A stretch of 8,264 nucleotides of DNA from CAG-533 sp963645165 (GCA_963645165.1 CAVIQT010000030.1:1-8264); one strand, 5' to 3'. Shown: positions 1 to 6,647, counted from the first letter of the stretch. The notes: generated by a model from the sequence alone, not told the origin. Translations and numbers: made by a program.

Positions 1-1
1 T

Positions 2-76
2 GGAAATTATTTTGTATCTGCTTTACAGACACTTAATATAGAAAAAATAATAATATTATTATATAATAAAAGATGA
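2..76 (+). CDS. C-terminal tail of an unidentified upstream protein (partial)
   Basis: Reading from position 2 gives 24 codons that look protein-like (begins GNYFVSALQTLNIEK, ends LLYNKR) and stop at TGA 74-76. The other two forward frames also close early and give less plausible peptides. The stop lies 15 bases before the next start, which suggests cotranscription with the coupling-protein gene. In conjugative loci of Firmicutes the gene before the coupling protein is often PcfB/DUF3801-like, but too little is left here to test that. The tail is in the same frame as the following gene, separated by this single TGA and an SD-led ATG. It could be non-coding. Confidence 0.45.
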   Translation, partial: GNYFVSALQTLNIEKIIILLYNKR

Positions 77-77
77 C

Positions 78-83
78 AAGGAG
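78..83 (+). promoter_or_regulatory. Ribosome binding site of the coupling-protein gene
   Basis: AAGGAG lies 8 bases before ATG 92, a near-consensus Shine-Dalgarno site. It fixes the start at 92 rather than letting the frame run on from upstream. A TATAAT at 62-67 sits inside the upstream tail but has no convincing -35 element. Confidence 0.85.
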
Positions 84-91
84 AAGATACT

Positions 92-2564
92 ATGAAATTT
101 AGAGTTAAACCAAAAGACTTAATAATATTTATAATATTTTGTGTGTTTTTACTTATTTTATCATCACTAGCAGTATTAAATGTAACTTCCCTGTTAAATA
201 CTACTGAATTTTATGGTCTTAACTTTTTTAAGGGATTTGTAAAACCATACATACTTCCCACTTTTGTAGTGTTTTTTGCCGTACTAATTTCTATCTTTTT
301 ATCAGTATCATCTTATATTTTTGATAGAGATAAAGGCTCAAAAGGTATTGGTTTTTCCTTTAAAGAAAAAGAAGAAAAAGGTTATAGTAGATGGGCTAAA
401 CCCAATGAAATAAAAAATGACAAAGATGTAGAAAAGGTTATAATTAAAGATCAATCAAGTGAAGCTGGGGGTATGCCTTTAATTAATGATGGAAAAAATA
501 TATGGGTAGATAATGGAGAATATCACAGTTTAGTAATTGGTGCGACAGGTTCTGGTAAAAGTTCATGTGTAGTTAATGCCCAGATTCAAACACTTGCTAG
601 ACATGGTGAAAGCATTATTGTAACTGACCCTAAAGGGGAACTTTACCGTGATCACTCAGAATTTTTAAGAAGTAAAGGATATAAAATTATTGTATTAAAT
701 TTCCGTAATCCTAACTTAGGAAATGCTTGGAATCCTTTAACCCTTCCATATCAATTATATAAAGAAGGTAATACCGATAAAGCAGTTGAACTTTTAGATG
801 ATGTTGCTCATAATATTTTATATGATCCAAATAATAAAAATGACCCTTTCTGGGAAAAATCAGCATCTGATTTCTTTTCTGGACTTGCCTTAGGTTTATT
901 TCAAGATGCTAAAGAAGATCAAATTAACTTAAATTCTATAAATTATATGTCTACCGTTGGTGAAGAAAATTTTGCTACTAGCAATTATACAAAAGAATAC
1001 TTTACTTTAAAAGGGGAAGACTCTAATACCTATGTATTTGCATCTAATACCATAAATGCCCCAAATGAAACAAAGGGTAGTATCTTATCTGTATTTAGAC
1101 AAAAGATAAGATTATTTGCAACTAAAGAAGAATTATCAGAAATGCTTTCTTATAGTGACTTTAATATGAGAGAAATAGGCACGCAAAAGACTGCTGTATT
1201 TATGATTATTCATGATGAAAAAACAACCTATCATGCTCTAGCAACTATTTTCTTAAAACAGTTATATGAAACTCTTATAGATGTAGCCCAAACATACCCT
1301 AAAGGAAAACTTCCTTTTAAAACTAACTTTATTCTAGATGAGTTTGCTAATATGCCACCACTTAAAGATGTAACTACAATGGTAACTGCTGCCCGTTCTA
1401 GAGCAATAAGATTTACATTTATTATTCAAAACTTTGCTCAGCTTAATGATGTCTATGGTAAAGAACAAGCAGAAACAATCAGAAGTAACTGCGGTAATAT
1501 TATTTACTTAATAACTACTGAATTAGCCGCCTTAGAAGAAATAAGTAAACTATGTGGTGAAGTAAAATCTAAAGAAAAAGATAAAACTGCATCAACACCA
1601 CTTATTACGGTATCAGATTTGCAAAAATTACAAATGTTTGAAGTTATTATTCTAAGAACCAGATTAAACCCCTTTAGAACTAAAATGACACCTAGTTTTG
1701 AAATAGACTGGGGCCATGAATTTGGCAATGGTAAATTAATTGAAAGAGAAAGACGTAAAGTTGAATTATTTGATATTAAAGAATTTGTTAAAGTTCAAAA
1801 GAGAAATAAACTATTTGAAGCTTTGGATAATAACAATAATAAAAATAATATATCAAATAATAATTTAATAAATGAAGAAGAAAAAGAAGAAGTTAATAGT
1901 GATAAACTTAATAATTTATCAGATGATTCCATAAATACTGAAAATACTCTAAATCCTTTTAGTGGATTTAATAATAACATAAATAAAACTGAATCTAATG
2001 ATAATAATAAAGAAAGTTATTTAAATGAAAATCAGTTTTCTCCATTTTATAATAATGATACATTAGACAGCAAAGAATCATTTAACTTTAAAGATTTACC
2101 TTATAAAGATAGTGATACATTAAATACAGGAAAATTCCTTAATGATTTTGATGATGATATTGATGTATTAGATGATAATAAAGAAGAAAAAAATAATGCT
2201 CCTAAATTTGATATTGATAATCTAGTAAAAAGAATAGATGCTCAAATAGCAAAATTAGAAGAAGAAGAAAAAGCTAAAAATAANNNNNNNNNNNNNNNNN
2301 NNNNNNNNNNNNNNNNNNNNNNNNNNNNNTAATAATAATAATAATAATATGGAAACTTTAGAAGAATCTAATGAAATACCTGAAGATTATGATAAATTAG
2401 ATATGACTTCCGCTTTAAGCTTCAATGATTTAGTAAAAGAAAATAAATCTGAAAGTACCAAAGAAGAACCAACTATAAATGTTGATAATGATAGTGTAGT
2501 GTTTGGAGATGTTACTGATGATCAGTACTATGATGACTTCTTCAATGATGATGATAATTCATAG
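92..2564 (+). CDS. VirD4/TraG-family type IV coupling protein (CD1115-like), interrupted by an assembly gap
   Basis: This is a membrane-anchored hexameric-type ATPase that brings substrates (relaxase-DNA or effector proteins) to a type IV secretion channel. Two transmembrane segments lie at about residues 10-29 and 53-77. The cytosolic ATPase has Walker A GATGSGKSS (150-158), the family stretch TDPKGELYRDHSEFL, and Walker B ILDEF (414-418) followed by the helical all-alpha region and FIIQNFAQL. The conserved block near ITVSDLQKL closes the ATPase domain. From about residue 570 the protein becomes a low-complexity Asn/Asp/Glu/Lys-rich tail, far longer than the roughly 600 residues usual for this family. 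A run of N at 2284-2329 breaks the frame. The acidic, Asn-rich frame at 2331-2564, ending in TAG, continues the same tail, so I annotate one gene. No other secretion gene follows. The family call is firm. Joining across the gap is inference, well supported by matching AAT repeats on both sides. Confidence 0.92.
2279..2348 (+). repeat. (AAT)n poly-asparagine microsatellite containing the gap
   Basis: AATAA comes directly before the gap, and TAATAAT... with six AAT codons (2331-2348) follows it. Both flanks are the same trinucleotide repeat and encode Asn in the coupling-protein frame. If the N run is removed, the two sides join as a perfect in-frame AAT tract. The true missing length must therefore be a multiple of three for the gene to be intact. 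Confidence 0.8.
2284..2329. other. Assembly gap, 46 N
   Basis: Forty-six N characters. 46 is not a multiple of three, which is why the frame appears to end at TAA 2330-2332. That stop is an artefact of the gap length, most likely a scaffolder's estimate across a repeat, and not a real frameshift. Confidence 0.97.
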
Positions 2565-2593
2565 TTGCAATAAAATAATGGTTATTGTAAAAT
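2565..2593 (+). promoter_or_regulatory. Putative sigma-A-type promoter of the TasA-like gene
   Basis: TTGCAA (2565-2570), a 17-base spacer, then TAAAAT (2588-2593), matching four and five of six consensus bases. The predicted transcript start is near 2600, just before the ribosome binding site. An inverted repeat, ATGGTTATT/AATAACTAT (2578-2586 and 2591-2599, one G-T pair), is centred on the -10 element and could be a repressor site or chance in AT-rich DNA. Confidence 0.5.
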
Positions 2594-2621
2594 AACTATA
2601 GAAATAGAGAGTAGGTTATTT

Positions 2622-3218
2622 ATGAAAGCAAATAGAACTATTTTAAGTCTTAGTTTAGTAGCAATGCTTGTTGTAGCAACTTTAGGTATATCATATTCAT
2701 ACTTTAGTGCGAATATTAAGGGTACAGAAAGTCTTTCTACAATTACAATGGATGCCGGTAAAATGGAATTAACTTATCAAAATAATAGTGGAAATATAGT
2801 ACTTGATAAAAAAATATATCCAAAAGGTTCATCAAGTAGTTATACATCTTCTGATGCATGGATTACTAAAACATTTGCCCTAAAAGGAACTAATACAACT
2901 GATTTAGATATGAAATACAAAATATCTATGGTTGTTGATAATAATACTTTTGAAAATAATGCTTTAAGTTATCAGTTAATTGGTCATAAAGAAGATAGTG
3001 ATACAACTAGTGTCGTATTAAATACTATAACTGGAGGTATTCCCACTGGTAAAAGCACTATAGAATTTAAAGGAACTGTAACTCCATTATTCAAAAATGC
3101 TAATAACAGTACTCATAGTTATACATTACTTATTTATTTCTTTGAAACAGGCAGCGATCAAAATACTAATCAAGAAGCTAAATTTGCTGCTCATATTATA
3201 ATTAGTGCAATAGAGTAG
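2622..3218 (+). CDS. TasA/camelysin (CalY)-like secreted protein
   Basis: Likely an exported surface or matrix-fibre protein. The N-terminus has a short basic region (MKANR), a hydrophobic core at about residues 7-25, and then SYSYFSANIKGTES. This matches the TasA/CalY/camelysin pattern, in which a SipW-type signal peptidase cleaves just before a YFS-like motif. The mature part is about 170 residues, rich in Thr, Ser, Asn and alternating beta-strand patterns, with no cysteine, sortase motif or C-terminal anchor. The start is supported by AGAGAGTAGG at 2605-2614, 7 bases before ATG. It has its own promoter and terminator, so it is monocistronic. No SipW peptidase gene is visible here. The signal region is the main evidence. 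The alternative is an unrelated exported beta-sandwich protein. Confidence 0.72.
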   Translation: MKANRTILSLSLVAMLVVATLGISYSYFSANIKGTESLSTITMDAGKMELTYQNNSGNIVLDKKIYPKGSSSSYTSSDAWITKTFALKGTNTTDLDMKYKISMVVDNNTFENNALSYQLIGHKEDSDTTSVVLNTITGGIPTGKSTIEFKGTVTPLFKNANNSTHSYTLLIYFFETGSDQNTNQEAKFAAHIIISAIE

Positions 3219-3242
3219 AGATAAAAGACTTATCTCTTTTTT
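3217..3242 (+). terminator. Intrinsic terminator after the TasA-like gene
   Basis: AGAGATAA (3217-3224), a five-base loop, TTATCTCT (3230-3237), then a run of T to 3242. The 8-bp stem is perfect and begins inside the TAG stop codon of the gene. Confidence 0.88.
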
Positions 3243-3253
3243 AATTTAAATAA

Positions 3254-3264
3254 TATAATATAAT
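3254..3264 (+). promoter_or_regulatory. -10 element abutting a leaderless start
   Basis: TATAAT occurs at 3254-3259 and again, overlapping, at 3259-3264, immediately before ATG 3265. No Shine-Dalgarno sequence is present. With the first hexamer as -10, transcription would begin at or next to the A of the ATG, as expected for a leaderless message. No good -35 is visible; that position falls in the preceding terminator. Confidence 0.5.
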
Positions 3265-3480
3265 ATGAAAACAATAAAAAGAAGTGAGTATCATAATGAA
3301 GGGATATATATAGACTTAGATGTAAACTTTAAACCATATGAAAATCTAATTAATAATCATAATATCTATTTAAGTAAAGATAAAAAATATTACTTTTATT
3401 GTCATAGTGGTATAAAAGCTAAGAAAGTAACTGCTATATTAGAAGCTTATGGTTATGATACTACATATGTAATGAATTAG
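3265..3480 (+). CDS. Minimal rhodanese-like domain protein
   Basis: A 71-residue cytosolic protein resembling the second half of a rhodanese domain. The loop YCHSGIKAKK (about residues 45-54) contains the Cys that would carry a persulfide in active members, followed by the usual helix and the ending GYDTTYVMN. The N-terminal half (SEYHNEGIYIDLD... NIYLS) keeps the strand bearing the IDL motif and the 'NI' strand but lacks most of the segment between them. Ordinary single rhodanese domains are around 100 residues, so this is a compact or reduced form. It may bind or transfer sulfur; no partner gene is adjacent. It has its own promoter and terminator and no Shine-Dalgarno site. The family call is good. 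Catalytic activity is uncertain. Confidence 0.8.
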   Translation: MKTIKRSEYHNEGIYIDLDVNFKPYENLINNHNIYLSKDKKYYFYCHSGIKAKKVTAILEAYGYDTTYVMN

Positions 3481-3499
3481 ACTTATTTAAGTCTTTTTT
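3479..3499 (+). terminator. Intrinsic terminator after the rhodanese-like gene
   Basis: AGACTT (3479-3484), loop ATTT, AAGTCT (3489-3494) and then T to 3499. The stem overlaps the TAG stop codon, as in the previous gene. Confidence 0.85.
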
Positions 3500-3615
3500 A
3501 TATATAAGTAAGTGCGATTTTAAAAAAATAACTAAAAAAGACTATAAAAAATTATGTCATGTCAAAAGAGACTAATTTTTATTTAAAATTTTCAATATAT
3601 ATCATAGTACCATTA

Positions 3616-3631
3616 TATTACTGACGTAATA
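3616..3631. repeat. Inverted repeat TATTAC-TGAC-GTAATA
   Basis: A perfect 6-bp dyad around a four-base centre. The same half-site recurs in a second, longer inverted repeat 20 bases downstream, which suggests a pair of protein-binding sites rather than a single chance palindrome. Confidence 0.5.
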
Positions 3632-3645
3632 AATTAAAAAAACAA

Positions 3646-3675
3646 AAAGTTATTACGATTAATAGTAATAACTTT
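3646..3675. repeat. 11-bp inverted repeat overlapping the ATPase promoter
   Basis: AAAGTTATTAC (3646-3656) and GTAATAACTTT (3665-3675) are perfect complements with an eight-base centre. The right arm covers the start of the predicted -35 element of the ATPase gene, as a repressor operator would. Read on the minus strand it is followed by T-rich sequence and would also look like a terminator, but no minus-strand gene needs one. Confidence 0.6.
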
Positions 3676-3702
3676 ACAAAAAATATAAAGATGATATATA
3701 AT
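3673..3702 (+). promoter_or_regulatory. Putative promoter of the AAA_14 ATPase gene
   Basis: TTTACA (3673-3678), an 18-base spacer and TATAAT (3697-3702), matching five and six of six consensus positions. The predicted start near 3709 leaves a very short leader that begins at the AGAGGTGA ribosome binding site (3709-3716). Confidence 0.6.
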
Positions 3703-3721
3703 GTAATCAGAGGTGACTAAA

Positions 3722-4927
3722 ATGCTTTTAAGAGAAAATTATTTATCTAAAATAAGAGGGTTTTATGATTCGGATTTAATTAAAATATTGGTTGGTATAA
3801 GAAGATGTGGTAAATCAGTTATTCTAAATCAAATAATAGAAGAATTAAAAGAAAAAAGAAAAATTGATGAAGATCATATAATATTTATTAATTTTGAATT
3901 TATTGAATTTGAAGGATTACTAGATTATAAAAAACTAAATAAATACATAAAAGATAAAATTCAAGATAATAAAATATATTATTTGTTTTTAGACGAAATT
4001 CAAAATGTAGATAACTTTGAAAAAGTTGTTAACTCATTAAGAGCATCCATAAAAAATATCAGCATATTTTTAACTGGTTCTAATAGTAAAATGTTATCAG
4101 ATGAATTATCATCAGTTTTATCTGGAAGATATGTTTCATTTAATATTAGTCCTTTATCTTATAAAGAGTATGTTTCTTTAACAAAGAAGGATGGAAAAGA
4201 CTTAGATACTTTTTGGGATTATGCTAAATGGGGAGGTCTTCCTAATAGATGTGAATTTACAAATGAAATAGATATTAAAAACTACCTTTATAGTGTGTAT
4301 GATTCAATCATTTTAAGAGATGTTGTAAAAAGATTAAATTTAAAAGATACAGTTTTGTTTGATATGATATTACAATATTTAATTGAAACTGCTGGTCGTG
4401 AATTTTCCGCTGATAATATTATAAAATATCTAGATAAAGAAAATAAAAAAATATCTAATGAAACATTATATAATTATATAGATGCTCTATGTAAAGCATT
4501 AATACTTAAAAAAGTATATAGATATGATATTGCAGGTAAAGGAGTTTTAAAAACGTTAAATAAGTATTATGCAACTGATTTAGGAATTGCCCAAATTAAA
4601 AATAATAATCCAGAATTTAAAAGTTATGCTGTTTTAGAAAATATTGTTTATAATGAATTAATAAATAGAAACTACGAAGTATATATTGGTAAAACTAAAA
4701 ATGGTGAAGTTGACTTTTTAACAAAGAAAGATGGGAATATTAAATATATTCAAGTTACTTATGAAATGAAAGGCAATGAAAGTGCTATTAAAAGAGAATT
4801 TGGGGTGTATAAATCTATAATAGATAATTATCCAAAATATGTTATTTCTCTTGACAAAATAGATTTATCTCGTGATGGTATTATTCATTTGAATTTGATT
4901 GATTTTTTATTAAGTGAAGAATTTTAA
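3722..4927 (+). CDS. AAA_14/DUF4143-family ATP-binding protein
   Basis: A 401-residue stand-alone ATPase of the family with an N-terminal AAA_14 domain and a C-terminal DUF4143 nuclease-like domain; its cellular role is not established. Walker A is GIRRCGKS (25-32), the GxRRxGKS form typical of this family. Walker B is LFLDEIQ (88-94), and sensor-1-like LTGSNS lies at 117-122, followed by LSGRY (133-137). The C-terminal part has PD-(D/E)XK-like positions E306 (LEN), D331 (GEVDF) and IQVTYE, where Q344/T346 replace the usual E and K, so nuclease activity is doubtful. I chose ATG 3722 over GTG 3713 because the GTG is part of the AGAGGTGA ribosome binding site. The gene has its own promoter and sits alone between non-coding stretches. 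Members of this family are scattered accessory genes in many bacteria. The family call is firm, the function unknown. Confidence 0.92.
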   Translation: MLLRENYLSKIRGFYDSDLIKILVGIRRCGKSVILNQIIEELKEKRKIDEDHIIFINFEFIEFEGLLDYKKLNKYIKDKIQDNKIYYLFLDEIQNVDNFEKVVNSLRASIKNISIFLTGSNSKMLSDELSSVLSGRYVSFNISPLSYKEYVSLTKKDGKDLDTFWDYAKWGGLPNRCEFTNEIDIKNYLYSVYDSIILRDVVKRLNLKDTVLFDMILQYLIETAGREFSADNIIKYLDKENKKISNETLYNYIDALCKALILKKVYRYDIAGKGVLKTLNKYYATDLGIAQIKNNNPEFKSYAVLENIVYNELINRNYEVYIGKTKNGEVDFLTKKDGNIKYIQVTYEMKGNESAIKREFGVYKSIIDNYPKYVISLDKIDLSRDGIIHLNLIDFLLSEEF

Positions 4928-4932
4928 AATGA

Positions 4933-4978
4933 AAAATTTAATGTTATTAAGAAAGAAATATTTAATAATAAAAATTTT
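4933..4978 (+). terminator. Possible weak AU-only hairpin after the ATPase gene
   Basis: Two nested arm pairs, AAAATTT/AAATTTT (4933-4939, 4972-4978) and TTATTAA/TTAATAA (4944-4950, 4962-4968), form an imperfect stem ending in TTTT. It has no G-C pairs, unlike the clear terminators in this window, so termination here is doubtful. Confidence 0.22.
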
Positions 4979-4999
4979 GCAGAAAATTCTATATAGTTC

Positions 5000-5015
5000 T
5001 ACAGTAATTACTGTA
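5000..5015. promoter_or_regulatory. Perfect 16-bp palindrome, candidate operator of the TPR gene
   Basis: TACAGTAATTACTGTA reads the same on both strands and lies 24 bases before ATG 5040. It overlaps TAAAAT (5014-5019), the best available -10 element. No good -35 is visible. The TACA...TGTA ends recall operators bound by winged-helix repressors, but no regulator gene is nearby and the family cannot be named. Confidence 0.55.
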
Positions 5016-5039
5016 AAATGAAAGTAGTAGGTGAAGTAA

Positions 5040-5861
5040 ATGGATAATAAGTTTAATAATATGTTACAAGACTTTTTAAAAAATAATAATGGAGAAATGG
5101 AATATGAAAATACACCACTTGATGACGCTTATGAAATACTAGAAGAAGCACAAGATGCAAGAAACAAGAAAGAGGCCATAAAGTTAGCAAAAAAAGCATA
5201 TGAAAAATCATCAGAATGTTTTGATGCAATTTTATTTCAATGTGGCTTAGAGGAAAATGGAATAAAAAGAATGAAACTTTTAGATGATGGACTTGAATTT
5301 GAAAAAAATAGATTAATTAAAGAAAAATATTTTGATAAAGAAAATTTTGGACATTTTTATGGAATATTTGAAACAAGACCGTATATTAGAGGATTAGTTA
5401 CTAAGGCCTGTTATTTATTAGAAGAAGGAAAATTACGTCAAGCAGAAGGTATATGCAAAGAAGTTTTAAGATTAAATGAAAATGATAATTTAGGTGCTAG
5501 ATATTTATTAATGGCAATATTTGCTACATTAGAAGAAGAAAAAGATATGCTTAAATTATATAGAAAATATCCAGAAGAAAATTTAGAAATGTTATTTCCT
5601 TTATTTGCATTATATTATAAGATTGGAAATGATAAGAAAGCTAAGGAATATTTAATTAGAGTTAATAAATGTAATTCAAATTTTGTGAAACTTTTTAAAG
5701 GAACTATAAAACAAAGTGAAAAAGCAAGTCCTGGATATTACAGTAGAGGTGATTCTTCTGAAATCTTTATTTATCTTACCCGTTATGATTATTTATTAAT
5801 TACAATGCCTAAACTTCATGAATATATTGTAGAAAACTTAATTAATAAAAAGACTAAGTAA
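5040..5861 (+). CDS. ST7-like tetratricopeptide-repeat protein
   Basis: A 273-residue soluble, all-helical protein and probable protein-protein interaction scaffold, with no catalytic motif. After a charged N-terminal region, ETRPYIR (111-117) opens a TPR-like block to about 210, including EEGKLRQAEGICKEVLRLNE and NDNLGARYLL. PGYYSRGDSSEIFIYL follows at 231-246. The 'ETRPYMR ... LNPNDNxGxRYLL ... YYSxGDxxEA' order is the pattern I know from the ST7-like TPR family of bacteria and eukaryotes. ATG 5040 is fixed by AGGTGA at 5029-5034. The gene follows the ATPase by 112 bases with a palindrome between them, so separate control is likely. A further 17 in-frame sense codons follow the TAA (5862-5912), perhaps a former C-terminus. 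Family call is by recalled pattern; function unknown. Confidence 0.8.
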   Translation: MDNKFNNMLQDFLKNNNGEMEYENTPLDDAYEILEEAQDARNKKEAIKLAKKAYEKSSECFDAILFQCGLEENGIKRMKLLDDGLEFEKNRLIKEKYFDKENFGHFYGIFETRPYIRGLVTKACYLLEEGKLRQAEGICKEVLRLNENDNLGARYLLMAIFATLEEEKDMLKLYRKYPEENLEMLFPLFALYYKIGNDKKAKEYLIRVNKCNSNFVKLFKGTIKQSEKASPGYYSRGDSSEIFIYLTRYDYLLITMPKLHEYIVENLINKKTK

Positions 5862-5979
5862 GTACCTGAATTAGATGAAATTTATACGGAATGGTTAAAA
5901 TATAAAAATAAATAAAGCTGATAAAAAGAAGAATGAAATAATTGAGAATTAACATTACTTTTGCGTGTTATAGTCATAG

Positions 5980-5997
5980 TTACATTTTTTAATGTAA
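5980..5997. repeat. Inverted repeat TTACATT-TTTT-AATGTAA
   Basis: A perfect 7-bp dyad in the 187-base region between the TPR and VTT genes, about 40 bases upstream of the VTT promoter. It has no downstream T run, so it is not a convincing terminator. It could be an operator or a chance AT-rich dyad. Nothing else is recognisable in this intergenic region. Confidence 0.35.
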
Positions 5998-6036
5998 ATA
6001 AAAACAAACTTACTTTTAAATAATACTATTTTGATT

Positions 6037-6048
6037 TATAATAATAAT
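6037..6048 (+). promoter_or_regulatory. -10 element of a leaderless start (VTT gene)
   Basis: TATAAT (6037-6042) is followed by six bases and then ATG 6049. That puts the predicted transcription start exactly on the A of the start codon. There is no Shine-Dalgarno sequence, and the -35 region is not recognisable. Confidence 0.5.
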
Positions 6049-6636
6049 ATGAATTTTGTAGAGTATATAGATAAAATAATTGAAATGTTCTTTAATACTT
6101 TAGGAGTATTTGCTCCTATTTTTGCCTGTTTATTAATAATTATTGAATCAATGTTACCCATACTTCCACTTGCCTTATTTATAACTATAAACTTCTACTA
6201 CTTAGGAACATTTATTGGTTTTTTAATAAGCTGGAGCTTAACTTGTGTAGGTTGTTATATTTCATATAAGTTATGTAAAAATAAACTTAGAAAACATTTT
6301 GAATATATGCTAGATAAAAAAGAACATAAAAAATTAAAAAAATTAATATTTAGAATTAACACTATGAGCTTAGAAGAATTAGTAGTATTAATTGCTATCC
6401 CATTTACTCCAGCATTTTTAGTTAATATTGCCGCCGGCTTAGTTAATATGAATAAGAAAAAATTTATTACTGCCATTTTAATAGGTAAAATATTCTTAGT
6501 ATACTTCTGGGGATTTGTAGGAACAAGCCTACTTCAAAGTTTTAAAAGCCCGAGAGTATTAATTAAAATTGGTATAATGGTACTAGCTGCATTTATTATT
6601 AGTAAATTAGTAAATAAAAAATATAATATAGAATAG
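6049..6636 (+). CDS. VTT-domain (DedA/TVP38-TMEM64-like) membrane protein
   Basis: A polytopic inner-membrane protein of 195 residues in the SNARE-associated/VTT superfamily, whose studied members move lipid carriers or polyamines across membranes. The hydrophobic segments are at about 20-35, 37-52, 54-75, 110-132, 138-160 and 170-187. Family features are ESMLPILPLALF (34-45) near the re-entrant loop, IPFTPAFLVNIAAGLVNM (117-134) and KFITAILIGKIFLVYFWGF. The Arg that usually precedes IPF is Ala here (A116), a possible functional change. I chose ATG 6049 over TTG 6031 because the TATAAT promoter element lies between them and the extra residues add nothing to the family match. The gene is followed after 11 bases by rmuC, whose ribosome binding site overlaps this stop codon, so the two form an operon. 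Confidence 0.85.
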   Translation: MNFVEYIDKIIEMFFNTLGVFAPIFACLLIIIESMLPILPLALFITINFYYLGTFIGFLISWSLTCVGCYISYKLCKNKLRKHFEYMLDKKEHKKLKKLIFRINTMSLEELVVLIAIPFTPAFLVNIAAGLVNMNKKKFITAILIGKIFLVYFWGFVGTSLLQSFKSPRVLIKIGIMVLAAFIISKLVNKKYNIE

Positions 6637-6647
6637 AGGTAAAAGAT

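Noticed and set aside
1504..1980. Minus-strand reading frames opposite the coupling-protein gene
   Set aside because: They lie wholly within a well-supported gene on the other strand, lack ribosome binding sites and give unrecognisable Leu/Ser-rich products.
2349..2564. Separate small acidic protein starting at ATG 2349
   Set aside because: No ribosome binding site; the frame extends upstream through AAT codons to the gap, and its composition matches the tail of the coupling protein.
3559..3624. 21-codon frame MSKETNFYLKFSIYIIVPLY... with a hydrophobic end, possibly a small toxin
   Set aside because: No ribosome binding site or promoter, no antitoxin or antisense RNA signal, and its length is expected by chance in an AT-rich gap.
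3646..3690. Minus-strand terminator formed by the 11-bp inverted repeat
   Set aside because: It has a T-rich tail on the minus strand, but no minus-strand gene reads towards it; an operator over the promoter explains it better.
3713..3721. GTG 3713 as the ATPase start
   Set aside because: The GTG is part of the AGAGGTGA ribosome binding site that serves ATG 3722.
6031..6048. TTG 6031 as the start of the VTT gene
   Set aside because: The added codons spell the TATAAT promoter region, and there is no ribosome binding site before TTG.
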